A DNA stretch of 64,000 bases from an uncultured Nioella sp. (GTDB lineage: Bacteria > Pseudomonadota > Alphaproteobacteria > Rhodobacterales > Rhodobacteraceae), in NCBI GenBank assembly GCA_947498125.1, contig CANMJH010000003.1, positions 62,001-126,000 of the forward strand, written 5' to 3'. Numbering within the stretch: the first letter of the stretch is position 1; the number at the start of each line of letters is the position of its first letter. Below the pieces are notes generated by a model. That model made no database searches. It saw nothing but the letters and a program-made list of their open reading frames with translations, and had not been told where the DNA came from. Position numbers and translations under genes: made by a program. Positions 38,315-47,564 of the stretch are shown in pieces.

Positions 38315-39478
38315 GTGGCGAAACTTAAGATTGATAACCGGACAGCGCGTGCACTTTGGTTGCAGAGTCACGGTCTTGGACAGGCGCCGACAGGAGCACT
38401 GGATTTGGCGCAGATAATCAAGGATCTCGGCTTTGTTCAGCTCGACTCGATTCAGGTTGTCGCCCGCGCCCATCACCACATTTTTTGGAGTCGTAACCAG
38501 AATTACCGCGAGCCAATGCTTGATAAATTCATGCGCATTGAGCGGGGAGTGTTTGAGCATTTTACCCATGACGCCTCGGTCATTCCAATGCAGTTTCTGC
38601 CCATGTGGCGGCGGCAATTTCGGCGTCTCACCGCTAAGATCGATAAAAAGGGCTGGTATAAATCGATGCCAGACGCCGCGGGGCGTGCAGAAATTCGCGA
38701 CCGTATCACGGCTGAGGGTCCGCTTTCTTCACATGATTTCGACACCAAGATTAGCGGAAAGAAAGAGATGTGGTCGCGCCCGCCGCACAAGCTTGGGCTG
38801 GACTATATGTGGTATGGGGGCGAGTTAGCCACTTGCCACAGGGACGGTTTTACCAAGTATTATGACCTTGGAGAACGAATCTTTGATCAGGATCTCTGGC
38901 AGGCTGAATTGTCAGAGGATGTCCAAATCACACAGCTTTGTAACGCGGCTATTGCGCGCCTTGGTTTTGGCAGTTTGGGTGAGGTGCAGAAATTTTGGGA
39001 CGCCGTTGATCGCGCCGAGGTGTCGCATTGGGCGGCAAAGGCACACCTGCAAGAGGTCGAAGTTCAAACATATGATGGCAGTTGGGTTCAAACCCTTGCC
39101 GCGCCAGATATCGAAGCGCGTTTGGCGGAACTCGCGCCTGCGACCTCGAGGCTTCGTATACTGAACCCGTTTGACCCCGCCATTCGTGATCGCGCGCGCG
39201 CTGAACGGCTTTTTGGGTTCGAATATCGTGTTGAAATGTTCGTGCCCGCTGCAAAGCGCAAATGGGGTTACTACGTCTATCCTATTTTGGAGGGGGATCG
39301 ATTTGTCGGGCGGATCGAGGTTAAAGCTGACCGCAAAGCCTCGACCCTGAATGCCCTACAGCTTTGGGAAGAACCCGGCGTAAAATGGACGGGCGCGCGG
39401 CGACAAAAGTTGGAAGCCGAGCTTGTCCGCATGGCGCGATTTGTTGGTGTTGATGACGTGGTTTGGGCAAGTCGCTAG
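38315..39478 (+). CDS. YcaQ/AlkZ-like winged-helix DNA glycosylase family protein
   Basis: A 387-residue protein of the HTH_42 (YcaQ/AlkZ) family, whose studied members excise alkylated bases or unhook interstrand DNA crosslinks. The family catalytic motif QxD/Q appears as QLD in GFVQLDSIQVVARAHH, followed by the HxxFWSRN-type region. Three winged-helix units are expected. A C-terminal WEEPGVKWTGARR closes it. GTG 38315 follows GAGGG by six bases. It stands alone after the rpoC terminator. Whether it repairs crosslinks here is inferred from the family. Confidence 0.85.
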   Translation: MAKLKIDNRTARALWLQSHGLGQAPTGALDLAQIIKDLGFVQLDSIQVVARAHHHIFWSRNQNYREPMLDKFMRIERGVFEHFTHDASVIPMQFLPMWRRQFRRLTAKIDKKGWYKSMPDAAGRAEIRDRITAEGPLSSHDFDTKISGKKEMWSRPPHKLGLDYMWYGGELATCHRDGFTKYYDLGERIFDQDLWQAELSEDVQITQLCNAAIARLGFGSLGEVQKFWDAVDRAEVSHWAAKAHLQEVEVQTYDGSWVQTLAAPDIEARLAELAPATSRLRILNPFDPAIRDRARAERLFGFEYRVEMFVPAAKRKWGYYVYPILEGDRFVGRIEVKADRKASTLNALQLWEEPGVKWTGARRQKLEAELVRMARFVGVDDVVWASR

Positions 39479-39545
39479 GGGGATTCCCTAATGCCCGCCT
39501 TTGCCCTACCATGTGGCTCAATAATAAACGGGCGGTAGTTTTGGC

Positions 39546-40409
39546 ATGGCGAAAGAGTTCAATAACCAAATCGTAGGCGTGTGCCGGTTTTCTTATCTCG
39601 GGGATGGCGGCTTTGAGGTGTCGAAAAAGAAGACCGAGGAAAAACTCGCGGCGGTGCTTTATGACCAGCAACGTATGAACCGCCGTTTTGCGTTTTTTGA
39701 GCAGATTTGCTTGCCCTCGCTCGCTGCGCAAACCGACCAGGATTTTCGCCTTGTTGTGCTGATCGGAACCTCAATGCCCATCCGCTTCCGGCGCCGGTTA
39801 AAGGATCTCGCTGACACTTATAAATTCATGCAGGTCACCGCTCTCGAGCCGATGGGCCCGCTAAATGTGACCAAGCGCGCGTATCGGCGCGGTCTTCCTG
39901 ATGGTGCAACGCATTTGACGGGGTTTCGGATTGACGATGACGATGCAGTCGCCGTCGATTACATCGCAAAAACACGCGAAATTGCGGATCAGCTTTTGCA
40001 TCTTGGCTGGGCTGATGACGATCATCCTGCAGTCATTGCGTATCACCGCGGCATTTATTGGGACATGAACGACCCAGATGATCCGTTCTATAAAGTCCGA
40101 GAGATAGGTCCGCTTGGTTTGGCCAGTGCAATGGTCACGAAAGTTGATGATCATTCCAACATGTTCCGCTGGAACCATCGCCGCGTGGCGGCCTATGCGC
40201 GGTGCTGGTCTGACCCGACGGATCTTATGTTTGTGCGCACGTTGCATGGTCACAATGACTCGGACCGGTCTATTCCGCCGGGGGCAGAACCGGTGAAAAA
40301 ATGGGATGGAAAAGAGATTTTCCGCGACCGGTTTGGCCTTGATCCTGAAACTGTCCTGCCGCTGATGTGGCGCAAATTCAAAGCCGACAAAGCCGAGGGC
40401 GAGGGGTGA
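39546..40409 (+). CDS. Putative rhamnosyltransferase-like GT-A glycosyltransferase, copy 1
   Basis: A 287-residue protein of the putative rhamnosyl transferase family (PF11316 type). It opens with VGVCRFSYLGDGGF and CLPSLAAQTDQDFRLVVLIG, and has the DDDD motif in FRIDDDDAVAVDYI, probably the nucleotide-sugar/metal site. The later part has DPFYKVREIGPLG and HNDSDRS. No membrane segment or signal is seen. It is coupled to the EamA gene (GTGA overlap) and resembles the protein at 41283 over its whole length, so the two are paralogues. The sugar and acceptor are unknown. Confidence 0.82.
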   Translation: MAKEFNNQIVGVCRFSYLGDGGFEVSKKKTEEKLAAVLYDQQRMNRRFAFFEQICLPSLAAQTDQDFRLVVLIGTSMPIRFRRRLKDLADTYKFMQVTALEPMGPLNVTKRAYRRGLPDGATHLTGFRIDDDDAVAVDYIAKTREIADQLLHLGWADDDHPAVIAYHRGIYWDMNDPDDPFYKVREIGPLGLASAMVTKVDDHSNMFRWNHRRVAAYARCWSDPTDLMFVRTLHGHNDSDRSIPPGAEPVKKWDGKEIFRDRFGLDPETVLPLMWRKFKADKAEGEG

Positions 40410-41290
40410 AACTTGCCCCAAATTTCCAAGGCGCGCTTTACATGGTCATTGCCATGTTCGCCTTTACCTTCAATGACGCATTGGTCAAAGAAGCGGCGCA
40501 GGAGTTGCCGCTTTTTCAAGTCGTGGCACTGCGCAGTATTCTAACATCCATTCTGTTGATCGGCCTGGCCATTGCGATGGGCCAATTTAAGCTGCGCATT
40601 CCAAAGGGGGATCGCATCCCGGTGTTTGGCCGGACTTTGGCCGAAGTGGCGGCGATGGCAACTTTCCTCACTGCGCTGACCCAGCTTCCGATTGCCAATG
40701 TCACCGCAATCCTTGCAGCTTTGCCCTTGACCGTCAGTCTGGCTGGGGCCGTCTTCCTGAACGAGCCTGTTGGCTGGCGCCGTCTTGCCGCGATCCTTGT
40801 AGGATTTGTAGGGGTGATGTTGATCGTCCAACCGGGCGGGGCGGGCTTTAATATCTATGCGCTCTTGGCGCTTCTGGCTGTGGTCATCCTGACAGCAAGA
40901 GACCTTTTTACTCGGCAGTTTTCCGACGCAGTTCCGTCACTGACGGTTGCGGCGATGACGGCAGTAGCCGTGACACTATTCTCGGCACTTTTTATGATCG
41001 GGCAGGATTGGCAGCCTGTACCGCCACAGATGGTTTGGGTCATCGTTAAGGCAGCCGGTTTTGTCTTTGTAGCTTATCTGTTTTCCGTCATGGTTATGCG
41101 GGTCGGCGAAATCGGCTTCGTCGCGCCATTTCGCTATACCGCAATCCTTTGGGCGCTTGGGCTGGGGTGGTGGCATTTTGGCGAATGGCCAGACAATCTG
41201 GCCCTGCTGGGAACCGGGATCATTGTCGCAACTGGCGTCTTTACGCTCTACCGCGAACGCGCGTCGCTGATGGGGACGAAAAATGGCTGA
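40406..41290 (+). CDS. EamA/DMT-family transporter
   Basis: A 294-residue membrane protein with about ten helices in two homologous EamA halves, typical of the drug/metabolite transporter superfamily. The first half has FTFNDALVKEAAQELPLFQVVALRS; the second has ARDLFTRQFSDAVPS and VGEIGFVAPFRYTAILWALGLG. The start GTG 40406 overlaps the previous stop. The end overlaps the second glycosyltransferase by eight bases. The transported compound is unknown; placement between two glycosyltransferases may be incidental. Confidence 0.9.
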   Translation: MKLAPNFQGALYMVIAMFAFTFNDALVKEAAQELPLFQVVALRSILTSILLIGLAIAMGQFKLRIPKGDRIPVFGRTLAEVAAMATFLTALTQLPIANVTAILAALPLTVSLAGAVFLNEPVGWRRLAAILVGFVGVMLIVQPGGAGFNIYALLALLAVVILTARDLFTRQFSDAVPSLTVAAMTAVAVTLFSALFMIGQDWQPVPPQMVWVIVKAAGFVFVAYLFSVMVMRVGEIGFVAPFRYTAILWALGLGWWHFGEWPDNLALLGTGIIVATGVFTLYRERASLMGTKNG

Positions 41291-42122
41291 ACGTTCGCAC
41301 ATACAAGTCTTGGGCCTCTGCCGGTTTTCCTACCCTGCCGAATTGGATGGGTTTCAAACGCGCCACGAGACGATGGCAGACCGGCTGGACTATCTGTATT
41401 CGCCTGAGCGGCTCGCCACCCGGATGTTTTGGTTCGAACACATCCTGCTGCCGTCGATCCGAAGTCAGACAACTTCCGAATTTACGCTCCTTTTGTTGTT
41501 GGGGGAGGATTTTCCAGAGCCTTGGCGCAGCCGTTTGTTGGAACTTGTTGCAGACGTCCCGCAGATCCGTCCGGTCTTTCGGCCAACTGGCCCACATAGG
41601 CTGATCTATCGCGAGGTGATGCTTTCGGCCCGCGATGCCGACGCAAAGGTGGTCGCCGAGTTCCGCTTGGATGACGATGACGCAGTTGCTGTAAATTATG
41701 TGCAAATGATCCGGCGGATGTTCACCCAGTTGCGTCCGCTTTTTCAGGCTAAGGGTCGCCTGGCGTTGGATCAGGGCAAAGGTGTGTTGATTGAAGCCAA
41801 CGGCAATGAGATTTCTTATCGCCCCCTGCTTAGCCATTGCTGGGCACCGGCGCTGACCCTATACCTCAGGCCTCAGGATTCCGGGTGTGTCACCGATTTT
41901 CCGCATCAAAAGGTCTGGCAGCGCATGCCACTGGTCAGTCAAACCGACCAAGTGATGTTTTTGCGCGGCGCACATGCGACGAATGACAGCCCGGTTACAG
42001 TGGCCGGAACGCATCCCGCTAAGATGGATGCAGGCGAGATTCCGGACCTGATTGCGCGGCGGTTCGGCGTGGATTGCGCGACGTTCGAGGCCGGCTGGGC
42101 CGACTTGAACAAGCGGCTTTGA
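41283..42122 (+). CDS. Putative rhamnosyltransferase-like GT-A glycosyltransferase, copy 2
   Basis: A 279-residue paralogue of the protein at 39546. Shared features are VLGLCRFSYPAELDGF, FEHILLPSIRSQTTSEFTLL, and FRLDDDDAVAVNY. The C-terminal part has THPAKMDAGEIPDLIARRFGVD, equivalent to the other copy's KKWDGKEIFRDRFGLD. The middle differs, so donor or acceptor specificity has probably diverged. It overlaps the EamA gene by eight bases and closes a three-gene unit before the rpsL promoter. Confidence 0.82.
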   Translation: MAERSHIQVLGLCRFSYPAELDGFQTRHETMADRLDYLYSPERLATRMFWFEHILLPSIRSQTTSEFTLLLLLGEDFPEPWRSRLLELVADVPQIRPVFRPTGPHRLIYREVMLSARDADAKVVAEFRLDDDDAVAVNYVQMIRRMFTQLRPLFQAKGRLALDQGKGVLIEANGNEISYRPLLSHCWAPALTLYLRPQDSGCVTDFPHQKVWQRMPLVSQTDQVMFLRGAHATNDSPVTVAGTHPAKMDAGEIPDLIARRFGVDCATFEAGWADLNKRL

Positions 42123-42153
42123 AATAAGGGGAAAACCCTTCCGCCTGCCACTG

Positions 42154-42182
42154 TTGACACCTATCCCGATTCCACCTATACC
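42154..42182 (+). promoter_or_regulatory. Promoter of the rpsL-rpsG-fusA-tuf operon
   Basis: TTGACA (42154-42159) and TATACC (42177-42182) are 17 bases apart, an excellent housekeeping promoter. It gives a leader of about 200 bases before rpsL. That leader contains the palindrome CCACGCGCGTGG (42210-42221), whose role is unknown. Confidence 0.8.
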
Positions 42183-42388
42183 CCGCCGCGACTTAGCCCG
42201 GTGTGCGGACCACGCGCGTGGGCATGGTTTACAGAATTGAGTGGTCAAGATCAGATCCGTTTTGAGGGTCTGTTCCGCTGAAAATCCACCGCTGTGTCCT
42301 CCAGGTAGGGAAGGGGCACATGCGGTATTGGTGTTTTTTGCATAGCAAAGGGCGCCACTGACATGAACGAGCTAACCGGGGAGACCCC

Positions 42389-42760
42389 ATGCCGACGATC
42401 CAACAGCTGATCCGCAAACCGCGGCAGCCTAAAGTAAAACGCTCCAAGTCGCAGCACTTGGAAGCTTGCCCGCAAAAACGCGGCGTGTGTACTCGCGTCT
42501 ATACCACCACGCCTAAAAAGCCGAACTCGGCTATGCGTAAAGTTGCCAAGGTCCGTCTGACCAATGGCTTCGAGGTCATCTCTTACATCCCTGGTGAAAG
42601 CCACAACCTGCAAGAGCACTCTGTTGTTCTGATCCGCGGCGGCCGTGTAAAAGACCTTCCAGGTGTTCGTTACCACATTCTTCGCGGTGTTCTCGATACG
42701 CAAGGCGTTAAAGACCGCCGTCAGCGTCGTTCGAAATACGGCGCCAAGCGCCCCAAATAA
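42389..42760 (+). CDS. rpsL: 30S ribosomal protein S12
   Basis: S12 lies at the decoding centre. The complete 123-residue protein opens [15 protein letters not shown], and contains [18 protein letters not shown] and the [14 protein letters not shown] block. Lysines in KPNSA and GRVKDLPG are at the positions where streptomycin resistance mutations arise in other bacteria; here both are wild type. It starts the str operon. Confidence 0.98.
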   Translation: MPTIQQLIRKPRQPKVKRSKSQHLEACPQKRGVCTRVYTTTPKKPNSAMRKVAKVRLTNGFEVISYIPGESHNLQEHSVVLIRGGRVKDLPGVRYHILRGVLDTQGVKDRRQRRSKYGAKRPK

Positions 42761-42772
42761 GAGGATACTGCT

Positions 42773-43243
42773 ATGTCCCGTCGTCACGCCGCTGAAAAGC
42801 GCCAGGTCCTTCCCGATGCAAAATTCGGTGATATCGTCCTGACCAAATTTATGAACAACCTGATGATCGATGGTAAAAAATCGGTCGCAGAAAAAATCGT
42901 CTACAATGCGTTTGATCGCGTTGAAGCCAAGCTCAAGCGCGCGCCCGTGGAAGTGTTCCACGAAGCGCTGGACAACATCAAACCAACCCTCGAAGTGCGT
43001 TCGCGCCGCGTTGGTGGTGCCACCTACCAGGTGCCTGTTGAAGTCCGCCCCGAGCGCCGTGAAGCTCTGGCAATTCGCTGGTTGATCAATGCCTCGCGTA
43101 GCCGCAATGAGAACACCATGGAAGAGCGTCTGGCCGGTGAGCTGGTTGATGCTGTGAACAGCCGTGGTTCCGCCGTCAAAAAGCGTGAAGACACGCATAA
43201 AATGGCAGACGCCAACAAAGCGTTCTCGCACTACCGCTGGTAA
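42773..43243 (+). CDS. rpsG: 30S ribosomal protein S7
   Basis: S7 initiates assembly of the 30S head and contacts E-site tRNA. The 156-residue protein starts [20 protein letters not shown] and carries [24 protein letters not shown] and the C-terminal [15 protein letters not shown]. It follows rpsL by 12 bases. A hairpin with T tract separates it from fusA. Confidence 0.98.
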   Translation: MSRRHAAEKRQVLPDAKFGDIVLTKFMNNLMIDGKKSVAEKIVYNAFDRVEAKLKRAPVEVFHEALDNIKPTLEVRSRRVGGATYQVPVEVRPERREALAIRWLINASRSRNENTMEERLAGELVDAVNSRGSAVKKREDTHKMADANKAFSHYRW

Positions 43244-43251
43244 GCAATTTT

Positions 43252-43289
43252 CGTCGGGGGATTTCACCTCCGACGTTTTTCCATTTTTT
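43252..43289 (+). terminator. Partial terminator between rpsG and fusA
   Basis: CGTCGGGGG (43252-43260) and CCTCCGACG (43267-43275) form a nine-bp stem with one G-T pair, followed by TTTTTCCATTTTTT. This looks like an intrinsic terminator inside the str operon, so it probably reduces, but need not abolish, transcription into fusA-tuf. Confidence 0.65.
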
Positions 43290-43308
43290 CGCCTAAGGAC
43301 CTATACCC

Positions 43309-45426
43309 ATGGCACGCGAATATCCGCTAGACCGTTACCGGAACTTCGGAATCATGGCCCACATCGATGCGGGCAAGACCACCTGTTCCGAGCGTATTCT
43401 CTATTATACCGGCAAATCCCACAACATTGGTGAGGTGCACGATGGTGCAGCTACCATGGACTGGATGGAGCAGGAACAAGAGCGCGGGATCACCATTACA
43501 TCGGCTGCGACCACCACATTCTGGGAACGCACCGAAGATGGTGTCTCTGCTGAATCCGAAAAGCACCGTCTGAACATCATCGACACCCCAGGCCACGTTG
43601 ACTTCACCATTGAAGTTGAACGCTCGCTGGCGGTTCTCGATGGTGCCGTCTGTGTTCTTGACGCCAACGCTGGTGTTGAGCCTCAGACTGAAACCGTTTG
43701 GCGTCAGGCCGACCGCTACAAAGTTCCACGTATGGTTTTCGTCAACAAGATGGACAAAATCGGCGCTGACTTCTTTAACTGCGTTAAGATGATCGAAGAT
43801 CGCACTGGCGCCGTTGCTGTGCCTGTCGGTATTCCAATCGGTGCAGAAACCGAATTGGAAGGTCTGATCGATCTGGTCACCATGGAAGAGTGGTTGTGGC
43901 AAGGTGAAGATCTGGGCGCGTCCTGGATCAAAGCACCAATTCGCGACAGCCTGAAAGACATGGCTGACGAATGGCGCAGCAAGATGATCGAAACTGCCGT
44001 TGAGCAGGACGATGACGCGATGGAAGCCTACCTTGAAGGCGAAGAGCCTGATGTAGCGACGCTGCGTGCATTGTTGCGCAAAGGTACTTTGGCGCTGGAC
44101 TTTGTTCCGGTTCTGGGTGGCTCGGCCTTCAAAAACAAAGGTGTTCAGCCGCTGCTTAACGCCGTGATCGACTATCTGCCCAGCCCGCTGGACGTTGTTG
44201 ATTACATGGGCTTTAAGCCAGGCGACGAAACAGAAACCCGTGACATTGCCCGCCGTGCGGATGATGACATGGCGTTCTCTGGCCTCGCGTTCAAAATCAT
44301 GAACGACCCCTTCGTTGGTTCGTTGACCTTCGTTCGGATTTACTCGGGCACGCTTACTAAGGGCGACTCGATGCTGAACTCGACCAAGGAAAACAACGAG
44401 CGCGTTGGTCGTATGATGATGATGCACTCGAATGACCGGGACGAAATTACCGAAGCATTCGCGGGCGATATCATCGCGCTTGGCGGCCTGAAGAACACCA
44501 CAACCGGTGACACGCTTTGCTCGAAATCTGATCCAGTTGTCCTGGAAACGATGACCTTCCCTGATCCCGTTATCGAGATCGCGGTTGAGCCTAAAACCAA
44601 GGGCGACCAAGAGAAGATGTCACAAGGCCTTGCGCGTTTGGCAGCAGAAGATCCTTCCTTCCGTGTGGAAACTGACATCGAAAGCGGTCAGACCATCATG
44701 AAGGGTATGGGCGAACTGCACCTCGACATTCTGGTTGATCGTCTGAAGCGTGAATTCAAGGTTGAAGCGAATATTGGTGCGCCTCAGGTGGCCTATCGTG
44801 AAACCATTGGTCACGAAGTTGAGCATACCTACACCCACAAGAAACAGTCGGGTGGTTCTGGTCAGTTCGGCGAAGTGAAGATGATCATCTCTCCGACCGA
44901 ACCTGGCGAAGGCTATTCCTTCGAAAGCCGCATCATCGGTGGATCGATTCCAAAAGAATTCATCCCCGGCGTTGAAAAAGGCATCAACTCGGTCATGGAT
45001 AGCGGCCCCTTGGCTGGCTTCCCTGTGATCGACTTCAAAGTTGCCCTGATCGACGGTAAGTTCCACGATGTTGACTCGTCCGTTCTGGCATTTGAAATTG
45101 CCGCACGGATGTGTATGCGCGAAGGCATGCGTCAGGCTGGCGCAAAGCTGCTCGAGCCTATCATGAAAGTCGAGGTCATCACGCCCGAGGAATATACCGG
45201 TGGTATTATTGGCGATCTGACCTCACGTCGTGGTCAAGTCTCCGGTCAAGAACCACGCGGCAACGCAATCGCTATCGACGCCTTTGTTCCGCTGGCCAAT
45301 ATGTTCGGTTACATCAACACCCTGCGTTCCATGTCTTCGGGCCGCGCGCAGTTTACGATGCAGTTCGACCATTACGATCCGGTACCGGGCAACATCTCGG
45401 AAGAGATTCAGGCGAAATACGCATAA
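43309..45426 (+). CDS. fusA: Elongation factor G
   Basis: EF-G is the GTPase that drives ribosomal translocation. The 705-residue protein has the G1 motif [16 protein letters not shown]2/G3 elements ([18 protein letters not shown]), NKMDK as G4, and domains II-V ending with [17 protein letters not shown]. The length is normal. ATG 43309 follows AAGGA. It is followed after 66 bases by tuf, with a six-bp hairpin at 45445-45461 between them. Confidence 0.98.
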   Translation: MAREYPLDRYRNFGIMAHIDAGKTTCSERILYYTGKSHNIGEVHDGAATMDWMEQEQERGITITSAATTTFWERTEDGVSAESEKHRLNIIDTPGHVDFTIEVERSLAVLDGAVCVLDANAGVEPQTETVWRQADRYKVPRMVFVNKMDKIGADFFNCVKMIEDRTGAVAVPVGIPIGAETELEGLIDLVTMEEWLWQGEDLGASWIKAPIRDSLKDMADEWRSKMIETAVEQDDDAMEAYLEGEEPDVATLRALLRKGTLALDFVPVLGGSAFKNKGVQPLLNAVIDYLPSPLDVVDYMGFKPGDETETRDIARRADDDMAFSGLAFKIMNDPFVGSLTFVRIYSGTLTKGDSMLNSTKENNERVGRMMMMHSNDRDEITEAFAGDIIALGGLKNTTTGDTLCSKSDPVVLETMTFPDPVIEIAVEPKTKGDQEKMSQGLARLAAEDPSFRVETDIESGQTIMKGMGELHLDILVDRLKREFKVEANIGAPQVAYRETIGHEVEHTYTHKKQSGGSGQFGEVKMIISPTEPGEGYSFESRIIGGSIPKEFIPGVEKGINSVMDSGPLAGFPVIDFKVALIDGKFHDVDSSVLAFEIAARMCMREGMRQAGAKLLEPIMKVEVITPEEYTGGIIGDLTSRRGQVSGQEPRGNAIAIDAFVPLANMFGYINTLRSMSSGRAQFTMQFDHYDPVPGNISEEIQAKYA

Positions 45427-45492
45427 GCGTCACAGAATTTCGGGCGGGGGATGTGCCCCCGTCTGACCAAAGACATCAAGGAGGCCACACAC

Positions 45493-46668
45493 ATGGCAAA
45501 GGAAAAGTTTGATCGTAGCAAGCCGCACGTAAACATTGGCACAATCGGCCATGTTGACCACGGTAAGACCACGTTGACCGCAGCGATCACCAAGCAGTTT
45601 GGTGACTTCAAAGCGTATGACGAAATCGATGGTGCGCCGGAAGAAAAAGCGCGTGGTATCACGATCTCGACCGCTCACGTTGAGTATGAGACCGAGTCTC
45701 GTCACTACGCCCATGTTGACTGCCCCGGCCACGCCGACTACGTCAAAAACATGATCACGGGTGCGGCGCAAATGGACGGCGCGATCCTGGTTGTGAACGC
45801 AGCTGATGGCCCCATGCCACAGACCCGTGAGCACATCCTTCTGGGCCGCCAGGTTGGCATCCCATACATGGTTGTCTTCATGAACAAAGTTGACCAGGTC
45901 GACGATGAAGAGCTGCTGGAACTGGTTGAAATGGAAATCCGCGAGCTGCTGGAATCCTATGAGTATCCTGGCGACGATATCCCAATCATCGCGGGTTCGG
46001 CTCTGGCCGCTCTGGAAGGCCGTGACGACGCAATCGGTTCCGAGAAAATCGCTGAGCTGATGGCGGCTGTTGACGAGTATATCCCAACCCCTGCACGTGC
46101 TGTTGACCAGCCGTTCCTGATGCCGATCGAAGACGTGTTCTCGATCTCGGGTCGTGGTACTGTTGTGACCGGCCGTGTTGAGCGTGGCGTGATCAATGTT
46201 GGCGACGAGATCGAAATCGTTGGCATCAAAGACACGTCGAAAACCACCTGTACCGGTGTTGAAATGTTCCGCAAGCTGCTCGACTCAGGCGAAGCTGGCG
46301 ACAACATCGGCGCGCTGCTTCGCGGTGTTGACCGTGAAGGCGTTGAGCGTGGTCAGGTTCTGTGTAAGCCAGGTTCGGTTACCCCGCACACCAAGTTCGA
46401 AGCTGAGGCCTATATCCTCACCAAAGAAGAGGGTGGCCGTCACACGCCGTTCTTCGCGAACTACCGTCCACAGTTTTACTTCCGTACGACTGATGTGACC
46501 GGCACGGTTGAGCTGCCATCGGGCACCGAAATGGTGATGCCAGGCGACAACCTGAAGTTCAACGTTGAACTGATTGCACCAATCGCGATGGAAAACGGCC
46601 TCCGCTTCGCGATCCGCGAAGGCGGCCGCACCGTCGGCGCGGGCGTTGTCTCCAAGATCATCGACTAA
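45493..46668 (+). CDS. tuf: Elongation factor Tu
   Basis: EF-Tu delivers aminoacyl-tRNA to the ribosome. The 391-residue protein has GHVDHGKTT (G1), [21 protein letters not shown] (G3) and NKVD (G4), and ends [20 protein letters not shown] 45493 is preceded by AAGGAGG. Roseobacter-type genomes usually carry two tuf genes; only one is in this window. It is followed by a hairpin at 46708-46732. Confidence 0.98.
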   Translation: MAKEKFDRSKPHVNIGTIGHVDHGKTTLTAAITKQFGDFKAYDEIDGAPEEKARGITISTAHVEYETESRHYAHVDCPGHADYVKNMITGAAQMDGAILVVNAADGPMPQTREHILLGRQVGIPYMVVFMNKVDQVDDEELLELVEMEIRELLESYEYPGDDIPIIAGSALAALEGRDDAIGSEKIAELMAAVDEYIPTPARAVDQPFLMPIEDVFSISGRGTVVTGRVERGVINVGDEIEIVGIKDTSKTTCTGVEMFRKLLDSGEAGDNIGALLRGVDREGVERGQVLCKPGSVTPHTKFEAEAYILTKEEGGRHTPFFANYRPQFYFRTTDVTGTVELPSGTEMVMPGDNLKFNVELIAPIAMENGLRFAIREGGRTVGAGVVSKIID

Positions 46669-46896
46669 ATGATCTTGGCCTCAGGCCAAAACACATAAAC
46701 CAAAATGCAAAGGGCCCCGAGAGGGCCCTTTGTCATTGGTGGACCTTCTCGGTCGATCCCCAATGGGCGGCAGGCCCGTTTTTGCCTGGATCTTACCGAC
46801 GAAAACCCGCCTATTTAGGCAAAAGACGGACCTATGGGTGTCAAACGGCTCGCAAGATGATTAGGGTTCGGGCACTGATCATCCGAGGCTCCTGAA
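46669..46896 (+). terminator. Region after tuf with strong terminator-like hairpin
   Basis: CAAAGGGCCC and GGGCCCTTTG (46708-46717, 46723-46732) form a perfect ten-bp stem with a five-base loop, and a smaller hairpin TTGGCC/GGCCAA (46675-46680, 46684-46689) precedes it. They most likely end the str operon. The remaining 160 bases up to the next gene hold nothing I recognise. Confidence 0.7.
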
Positions 46897-47172
46897 ATGT
46901 TGAAACCCACGCTTCTATACTTTGCAATCATCGGCGCATGTTTGATGGGCCAAGCCGCAGCCGCGGCGCCCGAAAATATGGTTCTTTGGGTCGAACAGGA
47001 ACTTCCACATTTTGTTCAGGATGTTAACGTTCGGTCGCTGTCTGACGGCCAAATCGCGGCGCTCTATGGTGTAATGAACAACAATGAATCGTCGCTTGAG
47101 ACGCGTATGCGGGTCAGGTCGATTTTGGGAGGCGAACATGTCTTCCCGCTGTTCCGCAATTTATTGCGCTAA
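46897..47172 (+). CDS. Small exported hypothetical protein
   Basis: A 91-residue protein with a Sec signal peptide: MLKP, a hydrophobic core of about 15 residues, and an AAAAAP cleavage region near residue 24. The mature part of about 67 residues is charged, with LWVEQELPHFVQDVNVRSLSDGQIAALYGVM, and ends FRNLLR. I recognise no domain. It stands alone between the str operon terminator and the SulP gene. The real start is supported by the signal peptide. Confidence 0.65.
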   Translation: MLKPTLLYFAIIGACLMGQAAAAAPENMVLWVEQELPHFVQDVNVRSLSDGQIAALYGVMNNNESSLETRMRVRSILGGEHVFPLFRNLLR

Positions 47173-47564
47173 AAAGACGGTCTAACGAAAGCCGGTCCGG
47201 CCCTGTCCTGCCACCGTGCACTTCAAATTACGTGACCCAAAACTCTTTCCCGTGGATGGCATACCACGTCAAATATTTTGCGATGAGCCCGGGGTCTTAT
47301 TTTGCACGTGAGTGCGAGCCTGGTCCAGTTTTTGCAGGTGGTCAGGGTAAGATAAAATACCCAAAACGCATGTTAACGTGATAACATAATATTAGATTGT
47401 TATAGCGTATTGATGATATCCCACTCAGACCAAAGTTGGAGGCTTTGACGCCCAGTAGGGAGAGATTTACGACCTTGAGGTAAATAGGTCTTCAGAGGTT
47501 GCCTTCGGCATTTTCAATCGGCATGTGGTGGCACATCAAAATACAATAGATCGGCGCCGAACGT
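47173..47564. promoter_or_regulatory. Intergenic region with candidate operator upstream of the SulP gene
   Basis: The 392 bases hold no gene. Around 47343-47420 the sequence is much richer in A and T than its surroundings. ATGTTA-N6-TAACAT (47370-47387) is a perfect dyad, and a third TGTTA half-site lies at 47398-47402. Such an arrangement suits a dimeric repressor or activator controlling the SulP transporter. No regulator gene is adjacent, so the protein is unknown. Confidence 0.4.

Noticed and set aside
43327-44610. A 427-codon open frame antisense to fusA
   Set aside because: Shadow of the strongly biased fusA frame; no family features.
45445-45461. Small GGGGG/CCCCC hairpin between fusA and tuf as a terminator
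   Set aside because: Only about six bp and no T tract; tuf has its own strong ribosome binding site close by, and termination here would be harmful. Kept only as a remark.
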